Both the position numbers and the translations under genes were made by a program. 64,000 bases of DNA from the NCBI GenBank assembly GCA_958450325.1, contig OY288262.1:10389081-10453080 (forward strand), given 5' to 3'. The notes under the pieces were generated by a model. It had not been told where the DNA came from and did not search any database. It saw only the letters and a list, made by a program, of their open reading frames with translations. Positions 1 through 13,540 of this stretch are shown here, piece by piece (position 1 is the stretch's first letter; each line of letters opens with the position of its first letter). The DNA is from Agrostemma githago. Its lineage: Eukaryota; Streptophyta; Magnoliopsida; Caryophyllales; Caryophyllaceae.

Positions 1-197
1 TGCGGGTTTAGTGCCCTTGAATAAGGAAAAGGGTTTAGGGTTGGATTAGGCGGATCCGCGAAGCGGGTCCGCCTAATCCAACCCTAAACCCTTTTCCGTC
101 CCGTCTTATGCGGTACCCTACTCTTAAGGTTCAGTGTCCCATCTTTGAATCACATCCACGACAGGGTTCACCAATACCCTCTTAGGGTACTGTTTCT

Positions 198-394
198 TGC
201 GGGTTTAGTGACCTTGAATAAGGAAAAGGGTTTAGGGTTGGATTAGGCGGATCCGCGAAGCGGGTCCGCCTAATCCAACCCTAAACCCTTTTCCGTCCCG
301 TCTTATGCGGTACCCTACTCTTAAGGGTTAGTGTCCCATCTTTGAATCACATCCACGACAGGGTTCACCAATACCCTCTTAGGGTACAGTTTCT
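198..394 (+). repeat. Representative 197-bp satellite monomer
   Basis: This is the commonest size class. Its inverted repeat has 30-bp perfect arms (ggaaaaggg... to ...ggcgga and the reverse complement) around a 13-base centre, tccgcgaagcggg. Compared with the 210-bp class it lacks 13 bases between two GGA triplets on the left arm, as expected of a slippage deletion. Confidence 0.9.
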
Positions 395-545
395 TGCGGG
401 TTTAGTGACCTTGAATAAGGAAAAGGGTTTAGGGTTGGATTAGGCGGACCCGCGAATGCGGTACCCTAATCTTAAGGTTCAGTGTCCCATCTTTGAATCA
501 CATCCACGACAGGGTTCACCAATACCCTCTTAGGGTACAGTTTCT
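395..545 (+). repeat. Representative 151-bp short monomer
   Basis: This class lacks 46 bp relative to the 197-bp monomer. The right arm of the inverted repeat and the following spacer are gone, so gcgaa joins directly to tgcggtacc. The same junction recurs many times, for example near 1,600, 4,360, 5,310, 6,065, 10,480, 10,630, 10,780, 14,010, 15,360, 17,110, 18,470, 20,600, 22,240 and 23,860. It was therefore made once and then amplified. Confidence 0.9.
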
Positions 546-755
546 TGCGGGTTTAATGACCTTGAATAAGGAAAAGGGTTTAGGGTTGGATTAGGCGGAC
601 CCGCTTCGCGGATCCGCGAAGCGGGTCCGCCTAATCCAACCCTAAACCCTTTTCCGTCCCGTCTTATGCGGTACCCTACTCTTAAGGTTCAGTGTCCCAT
701 CTTTGAATCACATCCACGACAGGGTTCACCAATACCCTCTTAGGGTACAGTTTCT
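546..755 (+). repeat. Representative 210-bp long monomer with perfect palindrome
   Basis: This class contains an 86-bp perfect palindrome at 570-655, centred on cgcggatccgcg. It is probably closest to the ancestral form, because the other two classes can be derived from it by deletion. Further copies are seen near 1,695, 2,701, 4,450, 5,400, 6,160, 8,630, 10,870, 14,100, 15,450, 17,200, 18,550, 20,690 and 23,950. Confidence 0.9.
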
Positions 756-1694
756 TGCGGGTTTAGTGACCTTGAATAAGGAAAAGGGTTTAGGGTTGGA
801 TTAGGCGGATCCGCGAAGCGGGTCCGCCTAATCCAAACCTAAACCCTTTTCCGTCCCGTCTTATGCGGTACCCTACTCTTAAGGTTCAGTGTCCCATCTT
901 TGAATCACATCCACGACAGGGTTCACCAATACCCTCTTAGGGTACAGTTTCTTGCGGGTTTAGTGACCTTGAATAAGTAAAAGAGTTTAGGGTTGGATTA
1001 GGCGGATCCGCGAAGAGGGTCCGCCTAATCCAACCCTATACCCTTTTCCGTCCCGTCTTATGCGGTACCCTACTCTTAAGGTTCAGTGTCCCATCTTTGA
1101 ATCACATCCACGACAGGCTTCACCAATACCCTCTTAGGGTACAGTTTCTTGCGGGTTTAGTGCCCTTGAATAAGGAAAAGGGTTTAGGGTTGGATTAGGC
1201 GGATCCGCGAAGCGGGTCCGCCTAATCCAACCCTAAACCCTTTTCCGTCCCGTCTTATGCGGTACCCTACTCTTAAGGTTCAGTGTCCCATCTTTGAATC
1301 ACATCCACGACAGGGTTCACCAATACCCTCTTAGGGTACAGTTTCTTGCGGGTTTAGTGACCTTGAATAAGGAAAAGGGTTTAGGGTTGGATTAGGCGGA
1401 TCCGCGAAGCGGGTCCACCTAATGCAACCCTAAACCCTTTTCCGTCCCGTCTTATGCGGTACCCTACTCTTAAGGGTTAGTGTCCCATCTTTGAATCACA
1501 TCCACGACAGGGTTCACCAATACCCTCTTAGGGTACAGTTTCTTGCGGGTTTAGTGACCTTGAATAAGGAAAAGGGTTTAGGGTTGGATTAGGCGGACCC
1601 GCGAATGCGGTACCCTACTCTTAAGGTTCAGTGTCCCATCTTTGAATCACATCCACGACAGGGTTCACCAATACCCTCTTAGGGTACAGTTTCT

Positions 1695-3706
1695 TGCGGG
1701 TTTAGTGACCTTGAATAAGGAAAAGGGTTTAGGGTTGGGTTAGGCGGACCCGCTTCGCGGATCCGCGAAGCGGGTCCGCCTAATCCAACCCTAAACCCTT
1801 TTCCGTCCCGTCTTATGCGGTACCCTACTCTTAAGGTTCAGTGTCCCATCTTTGAATCACATCCACGACAGGGTTCACCAATACCCTCTTAGGGTACAGT
1901 TTCTTGCGGGTTTAGTGACCTTGAATAAGGAAAAGGGTTTAGGGTTGGATTAGGCGGATCCGCGAAGCAGGTCCACCTAATGCAACCCTAAACCCTTTTC
2001 CGTCCCGTCTTATGCGGTACCCTACTCTTAAGGGTTAGTGTCCCATCTTTGAATCACATCCACGACAGGGTTCACCAATACCCTCTTAGGGTACAGTTTC
2101 TTGCGGGTTTAGTGACCTAGAATAAGGAAAAGAGTTTAGGGTTGGATTAGGCGGATCCGCGAAGAAGGTCCGCCTAATCCAACCCTAAACCCTTTTCCGT
2201 CCCGTCTTATGCGGTACCCTACTCTTAAGGTTCAGTGTCCCATCTTTGAATCACATCCACGACAGGGTTCACCAATACCCTCTTAGGGTACAGTTTCTTG
2301 CAGGTTTAGTGCCCTTGAATAAGGAAAAGGGTTTAGGGTTGGATTAGGCGGATCCGCGAAGCGGGTCCGCCTAATCCAACCCTAAACCCTTTTCCGTCCC
2401 GTCTTATGCGGTACCCTACTCTTACGGTTCAGTGTCCCATCTTTGAATCTTTGAATCACATCCACGACAGGGTTCACCAATACCCTCTTAGGGTACAGTT
2501 TCTTGCGGGTTTAGTGACCTTGAATAAGGAAAAGAGTTTAGGGTTGGATTAGGCGGATCCGCGAAGAGGGTCCGCCTAATCCAACCCTATACCCTTTTCC
2601 GTCCCGTCTTTAGCGGTACCCTACTCTTAAGGTTCAGTGTCCCATCTTTGAATCACATCCACGACAGGGTTCACCAATACCCTCTTAGGGTACAGTTTCT
2701 TGCGGGTTTAGTGACCTTGAATAAGGAAAAGGGTTTAGGGTTGGGTTAGGCGGACCCGCTTCGCGGATCCGCGAAGCGGGTCCGCCTAATCCAACCCTAA
2801 ACCCTTTTCCGTCCCGTCTTATGCGGTACCCTACTCTTAAGGTTCAGTGTCCCATCTTTGAATCACATCCACGACAGGGTTCACCAATACCCTCTTAGGG
2901 TACAGTTTCTTGCGGGTTTAGTGACCTTGAATAAGGAAAAGGGTTTAGGGTTGGATTAGGCGGATCCGCGAAGCAGGTCCACCTAATGCAACCCTAAACC
3001 CTTTTCCGTCCCGTCTTATGCGGTACCCTACTCTTAAGGGTTAGTGTCCCATCTTTGAATCACATCCACGACAGGGTTCACCAATACCCTCTTAGGGTAC
3101 AGTTTCTTGCGGGTTTAGTGACCTAGAATAAGGAAAAGAGTTTAGGGTTGGATTAGGCGGATCCGCGAAGAAGGTCCGCCTAATCCAACCCTAAACCCTT
3201 TTCCGTCCCGTCTTATGCGGTACCCTACTCTTAAGGTTCAGTGTCCCATCTTTGAATCACATCCACGACAGGGTTCACCAATACCCTCTTAGGGTACAGT
3301 TTCTTGCAGGTTTAGTGCCCTTGAATAAGGAAAAGGGTTTAGGGTTGGATTAGGCGGATCCGCGAAGCGGGTCCGCCTAATCCAACCCTAAACCCTTTTC
3401 CGTCCCGTCTTATGCGGTACCCTACTCTTACGGTTCAGTGTCCCATCTTTGAATCTTTGAATCACATCCACGACAGGGTTCACCAATACCCTCTTAGGGT
3501 ACAGTTTCTTGCGGGTTTAGTGACCTTGAATAAGGAAAAGAGTTTAGGGTTGGATTAGGCGGATCCGCGAAGAGGGTCCGCCTAATCCAACCCTATACCC
3601 TTTTCCGTCCCGTCTTTAGCGGTACCCTACTCTTAAGGTTCAGTGTCCCATCTTTGAATCACATCCACGACAGGGTTCACCAATACCCTCTTAGGGTACA
3701 GTTTCT
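1695..3706 (+). repeat. Higher-order repeat: two adjacent 1,006-bp copies
   Basis: Copies 1695-2700 and 2701-3706 have the same order of five monomer variants: 210-bp class; gcaggtccacctaatgc variant; aaggtcc variant with gacctagaataagg; variant with the 9-bp duplication; gagggtcc/tataccc variant with gtctttagcgg. Private changes are shared, which places a direct block duplication after the variants arose. Confidence 0.88.
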
Positions 3707-6700
3707 TGCGGGTTTAGTGCCCTTGAATAAGGAAAAGGATTTAGGGTTGGATTAGGCGGATCCGCGAAGCGGGTCCGCCTAATCCAACCCTAAACCCTTT
3801 TCCGTCCCGTCTTATGCGGTACCCTACTCTTAAGGTTCAGTGTCCCATCTTTGAATCACATCCACGACAGGGTTCACCAATACCCTCTTAGGGTACAGTT
3901 TCTTGCGGGTTTAGTGACCTTGAATAAGGAAAAGGGTTTAGGGTTGGATTAGGCGGATCCGCGAAGCGGGTCCGCCTAGTCCAACCCTAAACACTTTTCC
4001 GTCCCGTCTTATGCGGTACCCTACTCTTAAGGTTCAGTGTCCCATCTTTGAATCACATCCACGACAGGGTTCACCAATACCCTCTTAGGGTACAGTTTCT
4101 TGCGGGTTTAGTGCCCTTGAATAAGGAAAAGGGTTTAGGGTTGGATTAGGCGGATCCGCGAAGCAGGTCCGCCTAATCCAACCCTAAACCCTTTTCCGTC
4201 CCGTCTTATGCGGTACCCTACTCTTAAGGTTCAGTGTCCCATCTTTGAATCACATCCACGACAGGGTTCACCAATACCCTCTTAGGGTACAGTTTCTTGC
4301 GGGTTTAGTGACCTTGAATAAAGAAAAGGGTTTAGGGTTGGATTAGGCGGACCCGCGAATGCGGTACCCTACTCTTAAGGTTCAGTGTCCCATCTTTAAA
4401 TCACATCCACGACAGGGTTCACCAATACCCTTTTAGGGTACAGTTTCTTGCGGGTTTAGTGACCTTGAATAAGGAAAAGGGTTTAGGGTTGGATTAGGCG
4501 GACCCGCTTCGCGGATCCGCGAAGCGGGTCCGCCTAATCCAACCCTAAACCCTTTTCCGTCCCGTCTTATGCGGTACCCTACTCTTAAGGTTCAGTGTCC
4601 CATCTTTGAATCACATCCACGACAGGGTTCACCAATACCCTCTTAGGGTACAGTTTCTTGCGGGTTTAGTGACCTTGAATAAGGAAAAGGGTTTAGGGTT
4701 TGATTTGGCGGATCCGCGAAGCGGGTCCGCCTAATCCAACCCTAAACCCTTTTCCGTCCCGTCTTATGCGGTACCCTACTCTCAAGGTTCAGTGTCCCAT
4801 CTTTGAATCACAACCACGATAGGGTTCACCAATACCCTCTTAGGGTACAGTTTCTTGCGGGTTTAGTGCCCTTGAATAAGGAAAAGGGTTTAGGGTTGGA
4901 TTAGGCGGATCCGCGAAGCGGGTCCGCCTAATCCAACCCTAAACCCTTTTCCGTCCCGTCTTATGCGGTACCCTACTCTTAAGGTTCAGTGTCCCATCTT
5001 TGAATCACATCCACGACAGGGTTCACCAATACCCTCTTAGGGTACTGTTTCTTGCGGGTTTAGTGACCTTGAATAAGGAAAAGGGTTTAGGGTTGGATTA
5101 GGCGGATCCGCGAAGCGGGTCCGCCTAATCCAACCCTAAACCCTTTTCCGTCCCGTCTTATGCGGTACCCTACTCTTAAGGGTTAGTGTCCCATCTTTGA
5201 ATCACATCCACGACAGGGTTCACCAATACCCTCTTAGGGTACAGTTTCTTGCGGGTTTAGTGACCTTGAATAAGGAAAAGGGTTTAGGGTTGGATTAGGC
5301 GGACCCGCGAATGCGGTACCCTAATCTTAAGGTTCAGTGTCCCATCTTTGAATCACATCCACGACAGGGTTCACCAATACCCTCTTAGGGTACAGTTTCT
5401 TGCGGGTTTAATGACCTTGAATAAGGAAAAGGGTTTAGGGTAGGATTAGGCGGACCCGCTTCGCGGATCCGCGAAGCGGGTCCGCCTAATCCAACCCTAA
5501 ACCCTTTTCCGTCCCGTCTTATGCGGTACCCTACTCTTAAGGTTCAGTGTCCCATCTTTGAATCACATCCACGACAGGGTTCACCAATACCCTCTTAGGG
5601 TACAGTTTCTTGCGGGTTTAGTGACCTTGAATAAGGAAAAGGGTTTAGGGTTGGATTAGGCGGATCCGCGAAGAGGGTCCGGCTAATCCAACCCTATACC
5701 CTTTTCCGTCCCGTCTTATGCGGTACCCTACTCTTAAGGTTCAGTGTCCCATCTTTGAATCACATCCACGACAGGGTTCACCAATACCCTCTTAGGGTAC
5801 AGTTTCTTGCGGGTTTAGTGACCTTGAATAAGGAAAAGGGTTTAGGGTTGGATTAGGCGGATCCGCGAAGCGGGTCCGCCTAATCCAACCCTAAACCCTT
5901 TTCCGTCCCGTCTTATGCGGTACCCTACTCTTTAGGGTTAGTGTCCCATCTTTGAATCACATCCACGACAGGGTTCACCAATACCCTCTTAGGGTACAGT
6001 TTCTTGCGGGTTTAGTGACCTTGAATAAGGAAAAGGGTTTAGGGTTGGATTAGGCGGACCCGCGAATGCGGTACCCTAATCTTAAGGTTCAGTGTCCCAT
6101 CTTTGAATCACATCCACGACAGGGTTCACCAATACCCTCTTAGGGTACAGTTTCTTGCGGGTTTAATGACCTTGAATAAGGAAAAGGGTTTAGGGTTGGA
6201 TTAGGCGGACCCGCTTCGCGGATCCGCGAAGCGGGTCCGCCTAATCCAACCCTAAACCCTTTTCCGTCCCGTCTTATGCGGTACCCTACTCTTAAGGTTC
6301 AGTGTCCCATCTTTGAATCACATCCACGACAGGGTTCACCAATACCCTCTTAGGGTACAGTTTCTTGCGGGTTTAGTGACCTTGAATAAGGAAAAGGGTT
6401 TAGGGTTGGATTAGGCGGATCCGCGAAGCGGGTCCGCCTAATCCAAACCTAAACCCTTTTCCGTCCCGTCTTATGCGGTACCCTACTCTTAAGGTTCAGT
6501 GTCCCATCTTTGAATCACATCCACGACAGGGTTCACCAATACCCTCTTAGGGTACAGTTTCTTGCGGGTTTAGTGACCTTGAATAAGGAAAAGAGTTTAG
6601 GGTTGGATTAGGCGGATCCGCGAAGAGGGTCCGGCTAATCCAACCCTATACCCTTTTCCGTCCCGTCTTATGCGGTACCCTACTCTTAAGGTTCAGTGTC

Positions 6701-9700
6701 CCATCTTTGAATCACATCCACGACAGGGTTCACCAATACCCTCTTAGGGTACAGTTTCTTGCGGGTTTAGTGCCCTTGAATAAGGAAAAGGGTTTAGGGT
6801 TGGATTAGGCGGATCCGCGAAGCGGGTCCGCCTAATCCAACCCTAAACCCTTTTCCGTCCCGTCTTATGCGGTACCCTACTCTTAAGGTTCAGTGTCCCA
6901 TCTTTGAATCACATCCACGACAGGGTTCACCAATACCCTCTTAGGGTACAGTTTCTTGCGGGTTTAGTGACCTTGAATAAGGAAAAGGGTTTAGGGTTGG
7001 ATTAGGCGGATCCGCGAAGCGGGTCCACCTAATGCAACCCTAAACCCTTTTCCGTCCCGTCTTATGCGGTACCCTACTCTTAAGGGTTAGTGTCCCATCT
7101 TTGAATCACATCCACGACAGGGTTCACCAATACCCTCTTAGGGTACAGTTTCTTGCGGGTTTAGTGACCTAGAATAAGGAAAAGAGTTTAGGGTTGGATT
7201 AGGCGGATCCGCGAAGAAGGTCCGCCTAATCCAACCCTAAACCCTTTTCCGTCCCGTCTTATGCGGTACCCTACTCTTAAGGTTCAGTGTCCCATCTTTG
7301 AATCACATCCACGACAGGGTTCACCAATACCCTCTTAGGGTACAGTTTCTTGCAGGTTTAGTGCCCTTGAATAAGGAAAAGGGTTTAGGGTTGGATTAGG
7401 CGGAACCGCGAAGCGGGTCCGCCTAATCCAACCCTAAACCCTTTTCCGTCCCGTCTTATGCGGTACCCTACTCTTAAGGTTCAGTGTCCCATCTTTGAAT
7501 CTTTGAATCACATCCACGACAGGGTTCACCAATACCCTCTTAGGGTACAGTATCTTGCGGGTTTAGTGCCCTTGAATAAGGAAAAGGGTTTAGGGTTGGA
7601 TTAGGCGGACCCGCTTCGCGGGTCCGTCTAATCCAACCCTAAACCCTTTTCCGTCCCGTCTTATGCGGTACCCTACTCTTAAGGTTCAGTGTCCCATCTT
7701 TGAATCACATCCACGACAGGGTTCACCAATACCCTCTTAGTGTACAGTTTCTTGCGGGTTTAGTGACCTTGAATAAGAAAAAGGGTTTAGGGTTGGATTA
7801 GGCGGACCCGCTTCGCGGATCCGCCTAATCCAACCCTAAACCCTTTTCCGTCCTTGAATAAGGAAAAGGGTTTAGGGATGGATTAGGCGGATCCGCGAAG
7901 CGGGTCCGCCTAATCCAACCCTAAACCCTTTTCCGTCCCGTCTTATGCGGTACCCTACTCTTAAGGTTCAGTGTCCCATCTTTGAATCACATCCACGACA
8001 GGGTTCACCAATACCCTCTTAGGGTACAGTTTCTTGCGGGTTTAGTGACCTTGAATAAGGAAAAGGGTTTAGGGTTGGATTAGGCGGATCCCCGAAGCGG
8101 GTCCGCCTAATCCAACCCTAAACCCTTTTCCGTCCCGTCTTATACGGTACCCTACTCTTAAGGTTCAGTGTCCCATCTTTGAATCACATCCACGACAGGG
8201 TTCACCAATACCCTCTTAGGGTACAGTTTCTTGCGGGTTTAGTGACCTTGAATAAGGAAAAGAGTTTAGGGTTGGATTAGGCGGATCCGCGAAGAGGGTC
8301 CGCCTAATCCAACCCTATACGCTTTTCCGTCCCGTCTTATGCGGTACCCTACTCTTAAGGTTCAGTGTCCCATCTTTGAATCACATCCACGACAGGGTTC
8401 ACCAATACCCTCTTAGGGTACAGTTTCTTGGGGTTTAGTGACCTTGAATAAGGAAAAGGGTTTAGGGTTGGATTAGGCGGATCCGCGAAGCGGGTCCGCC
8501 TAATCCAACCCTAAACCCTTTTCCGTCCCGTCTTATGCGGTACCCTACTCTTAAGGGTTAGTGTCCCATCTTTGAATCACATCCACGACAGGGTTCACCA
8601 ATACCCTCTTAGGGTACAGTTTCTTGCGGGTTTAGTGACCTTGAATAAGGAAAAGGGTTTAGGGTTGGATTAGGCGGACCCGCTTCGCGGATCCGCGAAG
8701 CGGGTCCGCCTAATCCAACCCTAAACCCTTTTCCGTCCCGTCTTATGCGGTACCCTACTCTTAAGGTTCAGTGTCCCATCTTTGAATCACATCCACGACA
8801 GGGTTCACCAATACCCTCTTAGGGTACAGTTTCTTGCGGGTTTAGTGACCTTGAATAAGGAAAAGGGTTTAGGGTTGGATTAGGCGGATCCGCGAAGCGG
8901 GTCCGCCTAATCCAAACCTAAACCCTTTTCCGTCCCGTCTTATGCGGTACCCTACTCTTAAGGTTCAGTGTCCCATCTTTGAATCACATCCACGACAGGG
9001 TTCACCAATACCCTCTTAGGGTACAGTTTCTTGCGGGTTTAGTGACCTTGAATAAGGAAAAGAGTTTAGGGTTGGATTAGGCGGATCCGCGAAGAGGGTC
9101 CGCCTAATCCAACCCTATACCCTTTTCCGTCCCGTCTTATGCGGTACCCTACTCTTAAGGTTCAGTGTCCCATCTTTGAATCACATCCACGACAGGGTTC
9201 ACCAATACACTCTTAGGGTACAGTTTCTTGCGGGTTTAGTGCCCTTGAATAAGGAAAAGGGTTTAGGGTTGGATTAGGCGGATCCGCGAAGCGGGTCCGC
9301 CTAATCCAACCCTAAACCCTTTTCCGTCCCGTCTTATGCGGTACCCTACTCTTAAGGTTCAGTGTCCCATCCTTGAATCTTTGAATCACATCCACGACAG
9401 GGTTCACCAATACCCTCTTAGGGTACAGTTTCTTGCGGGTTTAGTGACCTTGAATAAGGAAAAGGGTTTAGGGTTGGATTAGGCGGATCCGCGAAGCGGG
9501 TCCACCTAATGCAACCCTAAACCCTTTTCCGTCCCGTCTTATGCGGTACCCTACTCTTAAGGGTTAGTGTCCCATCTTTGAATCACATCCACGACAGGGT
9601 TCACCAATACCCTCTTAGGGTACAGTTTCTTGCGGGTTTAGTGACCTTGAATAAGGAAAAGAGTTTAGGGTTGGATTAGGCGGATCCGCGAAGCAGGTCC

Positions 9701-12700
9701 CCCTAATCCAACCCTAAACCCTTTTCCGTCCCGTCTTATGCGGTACCCTACTCTTAAGGTTCAGTGTCCCATCTTTGAATCACATCCACGACAGGGTTCA
9801 CCAATACCCTCTTAGGGTACAGTTTCTTGCGGGTTTAGTGACCTTGAATAAGGAAAAGGGTTTAGGGTTGGATTAGGCGGATCCCCGAAGCGGGTCCGCC
9901 TAATCCAACCCTAAACCCTTTTCCGTCCCGTCTTATACGGTACCCTACTCTTAAGGTTCAGTGTCCCATCTTTGAATCACATCCACGACAGGGTTCACCA
10001 ATACCCTCTTAGGGTACAGTTTCTTGCGGGTTTAGTGACCTTGAATAAGGAAAAGAGTTTAGGGTTGGATTAGGCGGATCCGCGAAGAGGGTCCGCCTAA
10101 TCCAACCCTATACCCTTTTCCGTCCCGTCTTATGCGGTACCCTACTCTTAAGGTTCAGTGTCCCATCTTTGAATCACATCCACAACAGGGTTCACCAATA
10201 CCCTCTTAGGGTACAGTTTCTTGCGGGTTTAGTGACCTTGAATAAGGAAAAGGGTTTAGGGTTGGATTAGGCGGATCCGCGAAGCGGGTCCGCCTAATCC
10301 AACCCTAAACCCTTTTCCGTCCCGTCTTATGCGGTACCCTACTCTTAAGGGTTAGTGTCCCATCTTTGAATCACATCCACGACAGGGTTCACCAATACCC
10401 TCTTAGGGTACAGTTTCTTGCGGGTTTAGTGACCTTGAATAAGGAAAAGGGTTTAGGGTTGGATTAGGCGGACCCGCGAATGCGGTACCCTACTCTTAAG
10501 GTTCAGTGTCCCATCTTTGAATCACATCCACGACAGGGTTCACCAATACCCTCTTAGGGTACAGTTTCTTGCGGGTTTAGTGACCTTGAATAAGGAAAAG
10601 GGTTTAGGGTTGGATTAGGCGGACCCGCGAATGCGGTACCCTACTCTTAAGGTTCAGTGTCCCATCTTTGAATCACATCCACGACAGGGTTCACGAATAC
10701 CCTCTTAGGGTACAGTTTCTTGCCGGTTTAGTGACCTTGAATAAGGAAAAGGGTTTAGGGTTGGATTAGGCGGACCCGCGAATGCGGTACCCTACTCTTA
10801 AGGTTCAGTGTCCCATCTTTGAATCACATCCACGACAGGGTTCACCAATACCCTCTTAGGGTACAGTTTCTTGCGGGTTTAGTGACCTTGAATAAGGAAA
10901 AGGGTTTAGGGTTGGATTAGGCGGACCCGCTTCGCGGATCCGCGAAGCGGGTCCGCCTAATCCAACCCTAAACCCTTTTCCGTCCCGTCTTATGCGGTAC
11001 CCTACTCTTAAGGTTCAGTGTCCCATCTTTAAATCTTTGAATCACATCCACGACAGGGTTGACCAATACCCTCTTAGGGTACAGTTTCTTGCGGGTTTAG
11101 TGACCTTGAATAAGGAAAAGGGTTTAGAATTGGATTAGGCGGATCCGCGAAGCGGGTCTGCCTAATCCAACCCTAAACCCTTTTTCGTCCCGTCTTATGC
11201 GGTACCCTACTCTTAAGGTTCAGTGTCCCATCTTTGAATCACATCCACGACAGGGTTCACCAATACCCTCTTAGGGTACAGTTTCTTGCTGGTTTAGTGA
11301 CCTTGAATAAGGAAAAGAGTTTAGGGTTGGATTAGGCGGATCCGCGAAGAAGGTCCGCCTAATCCAACCCTAAACCCTTTTCAGTCCCGTCTTATGCGGT
11401 ACCCTACTCTTAAGGTTCAGTGTCCCATCTTTGAATCACATCCACGACAGGGTTCACCAATACCCTCTTAGGGTACAGTTTCTTGCAGGTTTAGTGCCCT
11501 TGAATAAGGAAAAGGGTTTAGGGTTGGATTAGGCGGATCCGCGAAGCGGGTCCGCCTAATCCAACCCTAAACCCTTTTCCGTCCCGTCTTATGCGGTACC
11601 CTACTCTTAAGGTTCAGTGTCCCATCTTTGAATCTTTGAATCACATCCACGACAGGGTTCACCAATACCCTCTTAGGGTACAGTTTCTTGCGGGTTTAGT
11701 GCCCTTGAATAAGGAAAAGGGTTTAGGGTTGGATTAGACGGATCCGCGAAGCGGGTCCGCCTAATCCAACCCTAAACCCTTTTCCGTCCCGTCTTATGCG
11801 GTACCCTACTCTTAAGGTTCAGTGTCCCATCTTTGAATCATATCCACGACAGGGTTCACCAATACCCTCTTAGTGTACAGTTTCTTGCGGGTTTAGTGAC
11901 CTTGAATAAGAAAAAGGGTTTAGGGTTGGATTAGGCGGACCCGCTTCGCGGATCCGCCTAATCCAACCCTAAACCCTTTTCCGTCCTTGAATAAGGAAAA
12001 GGGTTTAGGGATGGATTAGGCGGATCCGCGAAGCGGGTCCGCCTAATCCAACCCTAAACCCTTTTCCGTCCCGTCTTATGCGGTACCCTACTCTTAAGGT
12101 TCAATGTCCCATCTTTGAATCACATCCACGACAGGGTTCACCAATACCCTCTTAGGGTACAGTTTCTTGCGGGTTTAGTGACCTTGAATAAGGAAAAGGG
12201 TTTAGGGTTGGATTAGGCGGATCCGCGAAGCGGGTCCGCCTAATCCAACCCTAAACCCTTTTCCGTCCCGTCTTATGCGGTACCCTACTCTTAAGGTTCA
12301 GTGTCCCATCTTTGAATCACATCCACGACAGGGTTCACCAATACCCTCTTAGGGTACAGTTTCTTGCGGGTTTAGTGACCTTGAATAAGGAAAAGAGTTT
12401 AGGGTTGGATTAGGCGGATCCGCGAAGAGGGTCCGCCTAATCCAACCCTATACCCTTTTCCGTCCCGTCTTATGCGGTACCCTACTCTTAAGGTTCAGTG
12501 TCCCATCTTTGAATCACATCCACGACAGGGTTCACCAATACCCTCTTAGGGTACAGTTTCTTGCGGGTTTAGTGACCTTGAATAAGGAAAAGGGCTTAGG
12601 GTTGGATTAGGCGGATCCGCGAAGCGGGTCCGCCTAATCCAACCCTAAACACTTTTCCGTCCCGTCTTATGCGGTACCCTACTCTTAAGGTTCAGTGTCC

Positions 12701-13540
12701 CATCTTTGAATCACATCCACGACAGGGTTCACCAATACCCTCTTAGGGTACAGTTTCTTGCGGGTTTAGTGACCTTGAACAAGGAAAAGAGTTTAGGGTT
12801 GGATTAGGCGGATCCGCGAAGAAGGTCCACCTAATCCAACCCTAAACCCTTTTCCGTCCCGTCTTATGCGGTACCCTACTCTTAAGGTTCAGTGTCCCAT
12901 CTTTGAATCACATCCACGACAGGGTTCACCAATACCCTCTTAAGGTACAGTTTCTTGCGGGTTTAGTGACCTTGAATAAGGAAAAGGGTTTAGGGTTGGA
13001 TTAGGCGGATCCGCGAAGCGGGTCCGCCTAATCCAACCCTAAACCCTTTTCCGTCCCGTCTTATGCGGTTCCCTACTCTTAAGGTTCAGTGTCCCATCTT
13101 CGAATCACATCCACGACAGGGTTCACCAATACCCTCTTAGGGTACAGTTTCTTGCGGGTTTAGTGACCTTAAATAAGGAAAAGAGTATAGGGTTGGATTA
13201 GGCGGATCCGCGAAGAGGGTCCGCCTAATCCAACCCTATACCCTTTTCCGTCCCGTCTTATGCGGTACCCTACTCTTAAGGTTCAGTGTCCCATCTTTGA
13301 ATCACATCCACGACAGGGTTCACCAATACCCTCTTAGGGTACAGTTTCTTGCGGGTTTAGTGCCCTTGAATAAGGAAAAGGGTTTAGGGTTGGATTAGGC
13401 GGATCCGCGAAGCGGGTCCGCCTAATCCAACCCTAAACCCTTTTCCGTCCCGTCTTATGCGGTACCCTACTCTTAAGGTTCAGTGTCCCATCTTTGAATC
13501 TTTGAATCACATCCACGACAGGGTTCACCAATACCCTCTT

